This document shows, one piece after another, positions 1 through 7,720 of a stretch of DNA of 35,137 nt; within the stretch, counting starts at the first letter, position 1, and each line of letters starts with the position of its first letter. The notes beneath the pieces were generated by a model that did not search any database, had not been told where the DNA came from, and was given only the letters and a program-made list of their open reading frames with translations. The DNA comes from an uncultured Eubacteriales bacterium (GTDB lineage Bacteria > Bacillota > Clostridia > Oscillospirales > Oscillospiraceae). The translations under genes and the position numbers were made by a program. The DNA lies in contig URPU01000015.1 in assembly GCA_900549865.1 (NCBI GenBank), positions 1-35,137 on the forward strand, in the 5' to 3' direction.

Positions 1-52
1 AGAACGCAGCGAAGCTTTCTCGAAAAAGCGGCAAAGCCACTTTTTCGACAGT
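1..52 (-). repeat. Partial copy (A) of a 190-base dispersed hairpin-rich repeat
   Basis: Read on the minus strand, these bases are identical to the first 52 or so bases of the full copies at 13519-13708 and 22241-22430, starting ACTGTCGAAAAAG and running to GCTGCGTTCT, where the window edge cuts it. It contains the first hairpin of the element (TCGAAAAAGTGGC, loop TTT, GCCGCTTTTTCGA). The rest of this copy lies left of the window. No gene is seen in it. Confidence 0.85.
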
Positions 53-56
53 CTAT

Positions 57-90
57 CCTAAGCCCCGGCAGGAAACTGCCGGGGTTTAGG
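57..90. terminator. GAAA-tetraloop hairpin, likely terminator or 3'-end structure
   Basis: Bases 57-71 pair with 76-90 in a 15-base-pair stem with one G-T wobble, closed by a GAAA tetraloop. Neither side has a strong T run, so intrinsic termination is not certain. It directly abuts repeat copy A and probably ends a transcript coming from left of the window. A second possible stem (ACGCCGCA at 111-118 with TGCGGCGT at 140-147, then TTTTGCG) follows. Apart from these and the promoters, bases 91-361 show no gene. Confidence 0.5.
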
Positions 91-182
91 CTACAGCTAT
101 GCTGCACAACACGCCGCAGGTGTCCGCTTTTTGGTTATTTGCGGCGTTTTGCGTAAAAAGTCTGTTAAGGAATTTACTTTTG

Positions 183-211
183 TTGATTCACGCTTCCACA
201 GGCTTTATAAT
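183..211 (+). promoter_or_regulatory. Upstream promoter (P1) of the hyp-mbh locus
   Basis: TTGATT (183-188) and TATAAT (206-211) are separated by 17 bases, a good housekeeping sigma-factor promoter. A transcript from here would carry a leader of about 145 bases containing a small hairpin, AGCGCG (233-238), loop GCCC, CGCGCT (243-248). Just upstream, CTGTTAA (162-168) and TTTACTT (173-179) form only a poor inverted repeat. Confidence 0.6.
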
Positions 212-291
212 ATTACTTAAATAGGTAAACAGAGCGCGGCCCCGCGCTGGAATTTCGTCAAATATGACACCGTACCAAATATAAAAAATAC

Positions 292-320
292 TTGCTTTAA
301 TGGTAATAAGCATTTATAAT
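292..320 (+). promoter_or_regulatory. Downstream promoter (P2) of the hyp-mbh locus
   Basis: TTGCTT (292-297) and TATAAT (315-320) are separated by 17 bases, with hypF starting 42 bases downstream. Twenty-three bases upstream of its -35 box is a perfect inverted repeat, GTCA (257-260), four bases, TGAC (265-268), which could be an operator between P1 and P2. No regulator can be named from this alone. Confidence 0.65.
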
Positions 321-361
321 AAATTTGCCTGACAAATAACTAACTATAGAGGGCTGCCCCA

Positions 362-2605
362 TTGGAAAGAGTACATCTCAGGATACACGGCATCGTGCAG
401 GGCGTGGGCTTCCGCCCGTTCATTCACAAGCTGGTGGGCAGCTACGGTCTCACCGGGTATATAAAGAACACCTCCTCCGGCGTGGAGCTGGAGCTGGAGG
501 GCAGCCGCCCCGCGCTGGAGCGTTTCGTCCGCGACGTGCCGGAAAGGGCGCCGAAGCTCGCCGTGATAGAGAGCGTGGAGGCCGAGTATTCCGATGAGCT
601 GCGCGGCTTCACCGGCTTTGAGATACGCAAAAGCCAGCAGGAGGCCGTCCGCAACACCCTCATCTCCCCCGACATCTGCATCTGTGACGACTGCCTGCGG
701 GAGCTTTTCGATAAAAATGACCGGCGGTACCGCTATCCGTTCATAAACTGCACGAACTGCGGCCCGCGCTTTACGATAATAAAGGACGTTCCGTATGACC
801 GGGCAAAGACCTCCATGAGCGACTTTCCCATGTGCCCCGACTGCGGCAGGGAGTACCGCGACATTGAAGACCGGCGCTATCACGCGCAGCCTGACTGCTG
901 TCCGGAATGCGGCCCGCGCGTGTTCTTCCTCGGCGCAGACGGAACGGAGCTTCCCGGCAATGCGATAGAGACGGCGCGCGAATATATAAAGGCGGGAAGG
1001 ATCGTCGCCGTGAAGGGGCTGGGCGGGATGCACCTCGCCTGCCGCTGTGACGACCCCGCCGCCGCGACGGAGCTTCGCCGCCGCAAGCAGCGCGACGAGA
1101 AGCCCTTCGCCATCATGTGCCGCGACGCGGAGACGGCCAGACGGCTGTGCCGCGTGTCCGCGGCGGAGGAGAGTATACTCACCGGCTTCCGGCGGCCCAT
1201 CGTCCTTTTGGAAAAGCGGGAGAGGGGCGCGCTTTCGCACATAAGCGAGAACGGCTATGTTGGCGTCATGCTGCCGTATACGCCGCTGCACTACCTTCTC
1301 TTCGGCGACGATATCGACATGCTGATAATGACCTCGGCCAATCTCTCCGACACACCGATAATGTACAAAAACGGCGAGGCGCTGGAAAAGCTGTCCGGCA
1401 TCGCCGACGGCTTTCTCCTGCATGACCGCGACATCCAGACCCGCTGCGACGACTCGCTGTGCTGGGTGCTGGACGGGAGGGAATACCCCGCGCGGCGCTC
1501 GCGCGGCTACGTGCCCTTCCCGGTGAAGGTGCCGGACAGCCGTATGCGCATACTCGCCTGCGGGGCGGAGCAGAAGGCCAGCTTCTGCATCTCAAAGGAG
1601 GACTACGTTTTCCCCTGCCAGCATATCGGCGATCTGAAGAACCTTGAAACGCTGGAGAATTACGAACAGCAGATCCTGCATTTCCAGCGCCTTTTTGATA
1701 TCGTGCCGCAGGCCGTCGCCTGCGACATGCACCCGGATTATATGTCCACGGAGTACGCCCAGCGCCGCGCCGCGCGTGACGGCATACCCATCGTCTACGT
1801 TCAGCATCACCACGCGCACATGGCCGCCTGCATGGCGGACAACTCCCTCCCCGGCCCGGTCATCGGCCTTGTGTGGGACGGAACGGGCCTCGGCACGGAC
1901 GGGACCATCTGGGGCGCGGAGTGCCTCGCCGGCGGCTACGGCGGGTTTGAGCGCCTCGGCAGCATCCGCCCCATCCCGCTCATCGGCGGGGACAGGGCCG
2001 TGAAGGAGAGCTTCCGCGTGGCCTACGCGCTTCTGCGCGAGGCCGGATGCGATGTAAGCGGCGTCGAGAACGCCGGTGCCCTCGGCCGCGTGTATGACGC
2101 GCGGCTCAACTGCCCGCTCTCGTCAGGCATGGGGCGGCTGTTCGACGGCGTGGCCGCCATCCTCGGCATAAAGACCCATTGCAGCTATGAGGGGCAGGGC
2201 GCGGTCCTGCTGGAGGCCGCGGCGGCGGACGACGGCGGCGTGTACGACCGCCCGCTTGAGGGCGCGCCGCTTCGCTTCGACTGGCGGCCCATGATCCGCG
2301 CCGTCACGGCCGGCATGGCGCAGGGCGTCGATACCGGCGTCATCGCGGCGCGCTTCATGAACACGCTTGTGGAAATGGCCGCCGCGCAGTGCATCGCCGC
2401 GCGGCGGGAAACGGGGATAAGCACCGTCGTCCTCTCCGGCGGCAGCTTTCAGAACATGTATATAATGCGCCGTCTGCCGCCGCGCCTTGAGCGCGAGGGC
2501 TTCGCCGTGTATCATCACAGCCGCGTCTCCGCGAATGACGAGGGTCTTTCTCTGGGGCAGCTCATGATCGCGCAGGCCGCGCTTGAAAAAACGAGGAAAG
2601 AGTAA
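362..2605 (+). CDS. hypF: Carbamoyltransferase HypF, [NiFe] hydrogenase maturation
   Basis: HypF uses carbamoyl phosphate and ATP to place a carbamoyl group on the C-terminal cysteine of HypE, the first step of cyanide ligand synthesis for the NiFe centre. The 747-residue protein shows the full family layout: an N-terminal acylphosphatase domain (residues 1-90, GIVQGVGFRPF), four CxxC zinc-finger pairs (C108/C111, C130/C133, C158/C161, C180/C183), a YrdC-like domain (about 200-380), and a Kae1-like C-terminal domain with the histidine motif VQHHHAHMAACMADN. The start is TTG at 362, eight bases after AGAGGG (348-353); no better ATG gives the acylphosphatase start. It heads the locus behind two promoters and ends seven bases before hypC. 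Confidence 0.97.
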   Translation: MERVHLRIHGIVQGVGFRPFIHKLVGSYGLTGYIKNTSSGVELELEGSRPALERFVRDVPERAPKLAVIESVEAEYSDELRGFTGFEIRKSQQEAVRNTLISPDICICDDCLRELFDKNDRRYRYPFINCTNCGPRFTIIKDVPYDRAKTSMSDFPMCPDCGREYRDIEDRRYHAQPDCCPECGPRVFFLGADGTELPGNAIETAREYIKAGRIVAVKGLGGMHLACRCDDPAAATELRRRKQRDEKPFAIMCRDAETARRLCRVSAAEESILTGFRRPIVLLEKRERGALSHISENGYVGVMLPYTPLHYLLFGDDIDMLIMTSANLSDTPIMYKNGEALEKLSGIADGFLLHDRDIQTRCDDSLCWVLDGREYPARRSRGYVPFPVKVPDSRMRILACGAEQKASFCISKEDYVFPCQHIGDLKNLETLENYEQQILHFQRLFDIVPQAVACDMHPDYMSTEYAQRRAARDGIPIVYVQHHHAHMAACMADNSLPGPVIGLVWDGTGLGTDGTIWGAECLAGGYGGFERLGSIRPIPLIGGDRAVKESFRVAYALLREAGCDVSGVENAGALGRVYDARLNCPLSSGMGRLFDGVAAILGIKTHCSYEGQGAVLLEAAAADDGGVYDRPLEGAPLRFDWRPMIRAVTAGMAQGVDTGVIAARFMNTLVEMAAAQCIAARRETGISTVVLSGGSFQNMYIMRRLPPRLEREGFAVYHHSRVSANDEGLSLGQLMIAQAALEKTRKE

Positions 2606-2612
2606 TAAGTCA

Positions 2613-2840
2613 ATGTGTCTTGCTATCCCACTCAAACTGGTCGAAATAGACGGCAACCGCGCCGTCGGTGAGGCGATGGGTATGCGCCGTGAGCTTCGCG
2701 TCGATTTCATAGACGCGCCGAAGCTCGGCGAATATGTGATAGTCCACGCCGGTTTTGCCATTGAGCGCCTCGGTGAGCAGCAGGCGCTTGAGGATCTTGA
2801 AAGCTGGGGGGAGGTCGCCGATGCGCTCGGACATCTCTGA
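2613..2840 (+). CDS. hypC: Hydrogenase maturation chaperone HypC/HybG family
   Basis: HypC is a small chaperone that works with HypD to assemble the Fe(CN)2CO group and then carries it to the large-subunit precursor. The 75-residue product begins MCLAIPLKLVEIDG. The ATG at 2613 is chosen because Cys2, exposed when Met1 is removed, is the family's essential residue; a longer in-frame reading from 2583 would bury it. The middle carries the usual beta-barrel pattern (AVGEAMGMRRELRVDFI) and the GEYVIVHAGFAIERL segment. Its last 20 bases overlap the start of hypD, which suggests coupled translation of two proteins that form a complex. Confidence 0.97.
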   Translation: MCLAIPLKLVEIDGNRAVGEAMGMRRELRVDFIDAPKLGEYVIVHAGFAIERLGEQQALEDLESWGEVADALGHL

Positions 2841-3903
2841 GGCGCGCGAGGCGCTTTTGTCCGCCATCGCCGCCCTGCCTCTCCGCGGCAAGGTGAAGCT
2901 TATGGAGGTGTGCGGCACGCACACCATGGCCATCGCGAAATCCGGCATAAAGTCCATGCTGCCGGAGAACGTGCAGCTTCTCAGCGGGCCGGGCTGTCCC
3001 GTGTGCGTCACCCCGGCGGCGGTCATGGATGCCGTCCTCGCCCTCTCGTCGGAGCCGGGCATTATCCTTGCAAGCTACGGCGACATGCTGCGCGTGCCAG
3101 GAAGCGTCCGGGGCGACAGCCTGCAAAGGCGGCGGGCCCTCGGCGCGCGGGTGGAGATAGTCTACTCCCCCGTTGACGCGGTGGAACTTGCAAAACGCAA
3201 CCCGGATAAGGAGGTCGTTTTCCTCGGCGTCGGGTTTGAGACGACGGCCCCCGGCACGGCCTCGGCGGTGCTGACCGCGCAAAGCGAGGGCGTGAACAAC
3301 TTCTCCGTCTGGTCGATGCTCAAGACGGTGGAGCCCGCGCTGCGCGCGCTTCTGGCCTCGGACGGCTTCGACGTGCAGGGCTTCCTCTGCCCCGGCCACG
3401 TTGCCTCGATAATCGGCGCGCAGGGCTTTGAGTTCCTGCCGCGCGGCTACGGTATGCCCGCGGTCGTCGCCGGGTTTGAACCGGCGGATATCCTGCTTTC
3501 GGTGTATATGCTCCTGCGGCAGATCGCGTATGATAAGCCCGCGCTTGAAAACGAATATACCCGCGCCGTCGCGCCCGGCGGCAACGCGCTTGCCCGGCGC
3601 GTGCTGGCGGAATGCTTCGTTCCCCGGCGCGGCATGTGGCGCGGCCTTGGGGCGATAGAGGCAAGCGGCCTTGCCCTGCGCGATGAGCTTGCAGCCTTCG
3701 ACGCGGAGAAGAAGCTTGGCATTTGCATCCCGGCGCAGACCACGCCCACGCCCTGCCGCTGCGGCGACGTTATATGCGGGCGGCTGGACGCGCGCAAGTG
3801 TCCGCTTTTTGGCCGCGTCTGCACGCCGGAGGACCCCGTCGGCCCGTGCATGGTGTCGTCGGAGGGGGCCTGTGCCGCGGCGTATAAATACGGCGGAATA
3901 TAG
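2821..3903 (+). CDS. hypD: Hydrogenase maturation iron-sulfur protein HypD
   Basis: HypD is the iron-sulfur scaffold on which the Fe(CN)2CO unit is built with HypC and HypE. The 360-residue protein has the conserved family motifs: MEVCGTHTMAIAKSGI (C31), GPGCPVCVTP (C59, C62), GVGFETTAPGTA, FLCPGHVASIIG, and a cysteine-rich C-terminal part (CRCGDVICG, KCPLFGRVC, GPCMVSSEGAC) that holds the [4Fe-4S] cluster. The ATG at 2821 is preferred because GGGGGAGG (2805-2812) precedes it and the conserved N-terminus starts shortly after. A TTG at 2755 would extend it further into hypC without adding family sequence. hypE follows after 11 bases. Confidence 0.97.
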   Translation: MRSDISEAREALLSAIAALPLRGKVKLMEVCGTHTMAIAKSGIKSMLPENVQLLSGPGCPVCVTPAAVMDAVLALSSEPGIILASYGDMLRVPGSVRGDSLQRRRALGARVEIVYSPVDAVELAKRNPDKEVVFLGVGFETTAPGTASAVLTAQSEGVNNFSVWSMLKTVEPALRALLASDGFDVQGFLCPGHVASIIGAQGFEFLPRGYGMPAVVAGFEPADILLSVYMLLRQIAYDKPALENEYTRAVAPGGNALARRVLAECFVPRRGMWRGLGAIEASGLALRDELAAFDAEKKLGICIPAQTTPTPCRCGDVICGRLDARKCPLFGRVCTPEDPVGPCMVSSEGACAAAYKYGGI

Positions 3904-3914
3904 AGGGTATTTCT

Positions 3915-4913
3915 ATGGACGATATAATCACACTCGACTACGGCAGCGGCGGAAAAAAGACCTCGCGCCTGATAGAGGACATGATACTCCCCGCGCTCAA
4001 TAATCCCGCGCTGGGTGAGCTTGGCGACGGGGCGATAGTTCCCGGCGTGGAAAAACTCGTTTTCTCCACGGACAGCTTCGTCGTCGATCCGCTGTTCTTC
4101 CCCGGCGGCGATATCGGGGAGCTTTCCGTCTGCGGCACCGTCAACGACATTTCCGTCTGCGGCGGCATTTCGGAGTATCTTAGCTGTTCATTTATAATAG
4201 AAGAGGGTCTGCCCATGGAGACGCTTTCGCGCGTCGTCGCGTCGATAAAGCGCGCGTGCGCGCGCGCGGGCGTGTCGGTCGTGACGGGCGACACCAAGGT
4301 GGTGGAGCGCGGCCGCGGCGACGGGCTTTATATCAACACCGCCGGTGTGGGCTTCCTGCGCTGGCCCGGCCTCACGCCGAAGGCCATCCGCCCCGGCGAC
4401 AGCGTCATTCTCTCCGGCACGGCCGGGGATCACGGCACGGCCGTCATGCTGGCGCGCTCCGGCATGATGCAGGGGGATATCCGCTCTGACTGCGCGCCGC
4501 TCAACGCGCTCTGCGCCGCGGTGCTGGATTCAGGTGCTCGCGTGCGCGTCCTGCGCGACCCCACGCGCGGCGGCGTCGCCACGACGCTCAATGAATTTGT
4601 GGAGGGCGGCGAGCTCGGCATAGTGCTGGATGAGGCTGCGATTCCCGTGCACCCCGGCGTGCAGGCTGCGTGCGACATGCTGGGTCTTGACCCGCTTTAC
4701 TGCGCGAACGAGGGCAAGCTTCTCGCCGTCACGGCGGCGGAGGACGCGCCGCGCGTGCTTTCCGCCATGCGCGCAACGGAGGTTGGGAAAAACGCCGCCG
4801 TCATCGGCACGGTCACGGCGGACTGCCCCGGCCGCGTCGTGATGTACACGGCCTTCGGCGGGCGGCGCATATTGCAGAAGCTCGCCGGGGCGCAGCTCCC
4901 GCGCATCTGCTGA
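3915..4913 (+). CDS. hypE: Hydrogenase maturation protein HypE (thiocarboxamide dehydratase)
   Basis: HypE accepts the carbamoyl group from HypF on its C-terminal cysteine and dehydrates it with ATP to a thiocyanate, the CN donor. The 332-residue protein has the PurM/AIR-synthase fold markers: LDYGSGGKKTSRLI near the N-terminus, KLVFSTDSFVVDPLFFPGGDIG, SVVTGDTKVVERG, and RDPTRGGVATTLNE. It ends in PRIC, so the catalytic Cys332 is present and terminal, as needed for activity. It is the last of the four linked hyp genes; a 97-base gap with a weak promoter-like sequence then separates it from the structural genes. Confidence 0.97.
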   Translation: MDDIITLDYGSGGKKTSRLIEDMILPALNNPALGELGDGAIVPGVEKLVFSTDSFVVDPLFFPGGDIGELSVCGTVNDISVCGGISEYLSCSFIIEEGLPMETLSRVVASIKRACARAGVSVVTGDTKVVERGRGDGLYINTAGVGFLRWPGLTPKAIRPGDSVILSGTAGDHGTAVMLARSGMMQGDIRSDCAPLNALCAAVLDSGARVRVLRDPTRGGVATTLNEFVEGGELGIVLDEAAIPVHPGVQAACDMLGLDPLYCANEGKLLAVTAAEDAPRVLSAMRATEVGKNAAVIGTVTADCPGRVVMYTAFGGRRILQKLAGAQLPRIC

Positions 4914-4932
4914 CGCGGCAAAATTTACACCG

Positions 4933-4961
4933 TATATTTCCGGCAGCCCGGTTTTTATAAT
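4933..4961 (+). promoter_or_regulatory. Possible weak internal promoter before mbhK
   Basis: A perfect TATAAT (4956-4961) lies in the AT-rich gap between hypE and mbhK, the largest gap in this locus. The matching -35 position (4933-4938, TATATT) is poor, so this may be only a weak or regulator-dependent promoter, or none at all. Confidence 0.3.
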
Positions 4962-5010
4962 AGCAAAACAGTAAGATTCCAACGTAATATTCAACAAAGA
5001 GGTGAAAAGA

Positions 5011-5397
5011 ATGCAGGAGTACAAGCGCATCGACATCACGAGTGAGCAGATCGTACCCATTGCAGAGAGGATGAGGAAGAACGGCAGGTATCTTGTCATG
5101 ATACATGCCTTCATCGACAAGGACGGGCGTATGGACGTCTCATACGACTACGCCGTTGATCCGGTGATCGAATCCTATCATGTGGTGGGTGAGATGAAGC
5201 TTCCCACGCTCAGCGGCGTGTACGATACGGCCGCCGAGTGGCCCGAAAGGGAACTGAACGAGCTGTTCGGCATCGAGTTTGAGGGGCTGGACGTCTCCAA
5301 GCGGCTGTTTCTGCCGGAGGACATGCTTGAAACGCAGGGCAAGGGCCAGATAATGGTCACGCCGCTGAAAGAGCTTGTCGAGAAGAACATCAAGTAA
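5011..5397 (+). CDS. mbhK: Hydrogenase 30-kDa-type subunit (MbhK/EchD/NuoC-like)
   Basis: This is the NuoC/30-kDa-like subunit that packs against the large subunit in group 4 hydrogenases; it is structural and binds no metal itself. The 128-residue protein carries the family signature near its end: DTAAEWPERELNELFGIEFEG. The first half (RYLVMIHAFIDKDGRMDVSYDY) matches the family's beta-sheet core. ATG 5011 is preferred to the GTG at 5002 because the GTG lies inside the ribosome binding site AAAGAGGTG (4996-5004). It is separated by only 14 bases from mbhL. In Pyrococcus the K and L genes lie inside the mbh operon after J; here they lead it. Confidence 0.9.
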   Translation: MQEYKRIDITSEQIVPIAERMRKNGRYLVMIHAFIDKDGRMDVSYDYAVDPVIESYHVVGEMKLPTLSGVYDTAAEWPERELNELFGIEFEGLDVSKRLFLPEDMLETQGKGQIMVTPLKELVEKNIK

Positions 5398-5411
5398 GGA
5401 GGGCACAGAGT

Positions 5412-6494
5412 ATGAGCTATATAGTTCCCATCGGTCCGTACCATCCCGCCCTGGAGGAGCCGATACACGCAAAGCTTATCACCGAGGGCGAGCTTATCCG
5501 CGACGCCGAGGTTTTCGTCGGCTATAACCACCGCGGCATAGAAAAGCTCGCAACGGAGCGCAACGCCATACAGACGCTCGTCCTGGTCGAGCGCGTGTGC
5601 GGCATATGCTCTCACTCGCACGCGCTGACCTATGCCATGGCCGTCGAGGCCATCAACGGCGTCACGGTGCCCAAGCGCGGCGAATATATCCGCGTCATCA
5701 CGGCCGAGCTTGAAAGGCTCCATTCCCACTTTCTGTGGATGGGCATCGCCTGCCACATCATCGGCCACGACAGTCTTTTCATGCACATCTGGGACGTGCG
5801 CGAGATAATCATGGACCTGCTTGAAAAGCTCAGCGGCAACCGCGTCAATTACGGCATGGTCACCATCGGCGGCTCCCGCCGCGATATCGACGACGACCTC
5901 AGACGTGAGATCCTCGCCGGGCTTGAAAAGCTCAAGGCCCCCACGGACAGGATCGTGGAGATCTGCCTCACGGATAAGACCATCGCCCTGCGCACGAAGG
6001 GCGTGGGCGTGCTGCCGAAGGAGGACGCCATCCGCATGGGTGCCGTCGGCCCGCACGCAAGGGCCTCCGGCGTGAAGATAGACGTAAGGCGCGACGCGCC
6101 CTACTGCTCGTATGAGGACTTTGACTTCGACGTGCCCACCGTTGACAGCGGCGACGTGTTCGCCCGCGTCGTCGTGCGCGCGCTGGAGTGCTATGAAAGC
6201 ATAAAGATAATCCAGCAGGCGCTGGAGAAGCTGCCCGACGGGCCCATCAACCTCGGCAACAAGCTCGTGAAGATACAGCCGGGTCAGGCCGTCGCCCGCC
6301 ATGAGGCCCCGCGCGGCCAGCTCAGCCACATGGTCGTGGGCAGCGGCGCTCTCAATAACCACCGCGTCAGCATCCACGTGCCCAGCTATAAGAACACCCC
6401 CACGGTTCCCTTCATGCTCCGCGGCAACTCCGTCGCGGACGCCGGGCTCATCATCGCCAGCATCGACCCCTGCTTCAGCTGCCTTGACAGGTAG
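5412..6494 (+). CDS. mbhL: [NiFe] hydrogenase large subunit, MbhL/EchE type
   Basis: This is the catalytic subunit that binds the NiFe(CN)2CO centre and reduces protons to H2 at the cytoplasmic side. The 360-residue protein retains both metal-ligand motifs: RVCGICSHSH (C63, C66, H70) and DPCFSC (C354, C357). All four nickel-binding cysteines are therefore present, which separates it from complex I NuoD and from the Mbs/Mbx sulfur-reducing relatives, which lack some of them. The protein stops at CLDR, right after the second motif, so it lacks the C-terminal tail that a maturation protease removes in most NiFe hydrogenases. The start follows AGGAGGG; hypA starts eight bases after the stop. Confidence 0.96.
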   Translation: MSYIVPIGPYHPALEEPIHAKLITEGELIRDAEVFVGYNHRGIEKLATERNAIQTLVLVERVCGICSHSHALTYAMAVEAINGVTVPKRGEYIRVITAELERLHSHFLWMGIACHIIGHDSLFMHIWDVREIIMDLLEKLSGNRVNYGMVTIGGSRRDIDDDLRREILAGLEKLKAPTDRIVEICLTDKTIALRTKGVGVLPKEDAIRMGAVGPHARASGVKIDVRRDAPYCSYEDFDFDVPTVDSGDVFARVVVRALECYESIKIIQQALEKLPDGPINLGNKLVKIQPGQAVARHEAPRGQLSHMVVGSGALNNHRVSIHVPSYKNTPTVPFMLRGNSVADAGLIIASIDPCFSCLDR

Positions 6495-6502
6495 GCCGGG
6501 CC

Positions 6503-6850
6503 ATGCACGAGCTTTCGATAGCCAGAGGGATAATCGGCATCGTCTCCGCCGAGGCGGAAAAGCGCGGCTTTTCCCGCGTGCTTGAGATCCGCCTGAGCGT
6601 CGGGGAGTATTCCGGCGTCGTGCCGGAATGCCTGCGCGAATTCTTCCCGTATGCCGCCGCGGGCACGGCGGCGGAGGGCGCACAGCTCACCGTCAGCACC
6701 GTTCCGGCCGAGTTTGAATGTCTCGACTGCGGGTATACGGGCGCGGCCGACAGGCAAAACGCCTGCTGCCCCGAATGCCGCGGCACGGCGCTGCGCATGA
6801 CGCGCGGGCGCGAGTTCTATGTCGATAGTCTCCGGGTGGACGACGGCTGA
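6503..6850 (+). CDS. hypA: Nickel chaperone HypA
   Basis: HypA binds nickel through its N-terminal MHE motif (His2) and inserts it into the hydrogenase large subunit, normally with the GTPase HypB. The 115-residue protein begins MHELSIARGIIGIV and has the zinc site C73-x2-C76 and C89-x2-C92 (ECLDCG and CCPEC). Its position between the large-subunit gene and the antiporter genes is unusual: it sits inside the structural operon, away from hypFCDE. No hypB is found in the window, so the partner must be encoded elsewhere or replaced. Confidence 0.95.
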   Translation: MHELSIARGIIGIVSAEAEKRGFSRVLEIRLSVGEYSGVVPECLREFFPYAAAGTAAEGAQLTVSTVPAEFECLDCGYTGAADRQNACCPECRGTALRMTRGREFYVDSLRVDDG

Positions 6851-6879
6851 CGCGTCGGACCGCCGCAAGCAGAATAAGC

Positions 6880-6900
6880 GGCGGGCACGCCCTGCCCGCC
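6880..6900 (+). other. Perfect 8-bp hairpin between hypA and mbhA
   Basis: GGCGGGCA (6880-6887) pairs perfectly with TGCCCGCC (6893-6900) around a five-base loop. No T run follows; instead the mbhA ribosome binding site begins within a few bases. It is more likely an RNA-processing, stability or translation-tuning structure than a terminator, at the border between the hydrogenase and antiporter modules. Confidence 0.55.
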
Positions 6901-6923
6901 ACAAAGAAAGGAGAGGTTTTCTC

Positions 6924-7442
6924 TTGCAAAAAACGAAATTCCCCGCCGTACTGAGCACCTTCGTCATCTGCTACCTGTTCTGGATACTGCTCACGTGGAG
7001 CTTTTCCGCGCAGGAGCTGGCCGCCGGCGCGATAGTCAGTCTCGCCGTGGCCCTGTTTTCGGCAAGATTTTTCATTCATGAAAGAGCCTTCCGCTTTTTC
7101 AACCCCGTCCGGCTCTTCACCGGGCTTGTATATACGCTCATCATCTTCCCGTGGGAGCTGCTCAAGGCGAACTGGGACATGGCCAAGCGCTGCTACGGCG
7201 GCTGCAAAAACGTGAACCCCGGCCTTGTCAAGGTTCCCGTCGAGCTTGAGGGCAACTACGCGCAGGCGCAGCTTGCAAACTGCATCACCCTCACCCCCGG
7301 CACCATCACCATGGATATCACCGAGGAGGACGGGCAGATGTACTATTACATCCATTGGATCGACGTGACCTGTGACGGCGCAGAGGCCGGCGAGGTCATA
7401 AAGGGCCGCATGGAAAGATGGCTAAGGAGGATATGGAAATGA
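6924..7442 (+). CDS. mbhA: Mrp-type antiporter subunit MrpE-like (MbhA)
   Basis: This is a MrpE/MnhE-family membrane subunit, a small part of the sodium/proton antiporter module of Mbh. The 172-residue protein has N-terminal membrane helices (FVICYLFWILLTWSF, then LAAGAIVSLAVALFSARFF), the RLFTGLVYTLIIFPWELLKANWDMAKR segment in pieces, and the family signature CITLTPGTITMDI. The start is TTG 6924, seven bases after AAGGAGAGG (6908-6916). A longer reading from 6819 would overlap hypA and add a basic, non-family tail. Its stop overlaps the mbhB start (ATGA). Confidence 0.92.
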   Translation: MQKTKFPAVLSTFVICYLFWILLTWSFSAQELAAGAIVSLAVALFSARFFIHERAFRFFNPVRLFTGLVYTLIIFPWELLKANWDMAKRCYGGCKNVNPGLVKVPVELEGNYAQAQLANCITLTPGTITMDITEEDGQMYYYIHWIDVTCDGAEAGEVIKGRMERWLRRIWK

Positions 7443-7720
7443 CAGATATGATCGTTTTTGCCGTTTTCTTCGGCCTTTTGGCAATAATGAATCTCTACAG
7501 GCTGGCAAAGGGCCCGACGGCGGCGGACAGAATGGTCGCCGCGGACGCCGCGGATATATGCGTGGCCTGCGCAATGGTGCTCTTCTCGCTGTACAGCGGC
7601 AGGGGGATATACCTTGACATCGCCATCATCAGCGCCATGCTCGGCATCATCAACACCATGCTCGTCGGCAGATATCTCGATAAGGGGAGGTGGCTTTACC
7701 ATGCTGAGGATAATCATTGA
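7439..7720 (+). CDS. mbhB: Mrp-type antiporter subunit MrpF-like (MbhB)
   Basis: This is a MrpF/MnhF-family protein of 93 residues with three membrane helices. It begins MTDMIVFAVFFGLLAIMNLYRL and has the family core KGPTAADRMVAADA and DIAIISAMLGIINTMLVGRYL. The ATG at 7439 is chosen because AAGGAGG (7424-7430) lies eight bases upstream and the start overlaps the mbhA stop; ATGs at 7418 and 7433 are upstream of, or too close to, that site. It overlaps mbhC by 20 bases. It is part of the small-subunit bundle of the ion-translocation module. Confidence 0.92.
   Translation: MTDMIVFAVFFGLLAIMNLYRLAKGPTAADRMVAADAADICVACAMVLFSLYSGRGIYLDIAIISAMLGIINTMLVGRYLDKGRWLYHAEDNH

Noticed and set aside
162..179. 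Possible Rex operator (CTGTTAA, four bases, TTTACTT)
   Set aside because: Only the left half resembles a Rex site; the right half matches at four of seven bases.
5178..6683. Long minus-strand open frame across mbhK, mbhL and hypA
   Set aside because: The plus strand holds clear hydrogenase genes; the antisense protein has no recognisable domain.
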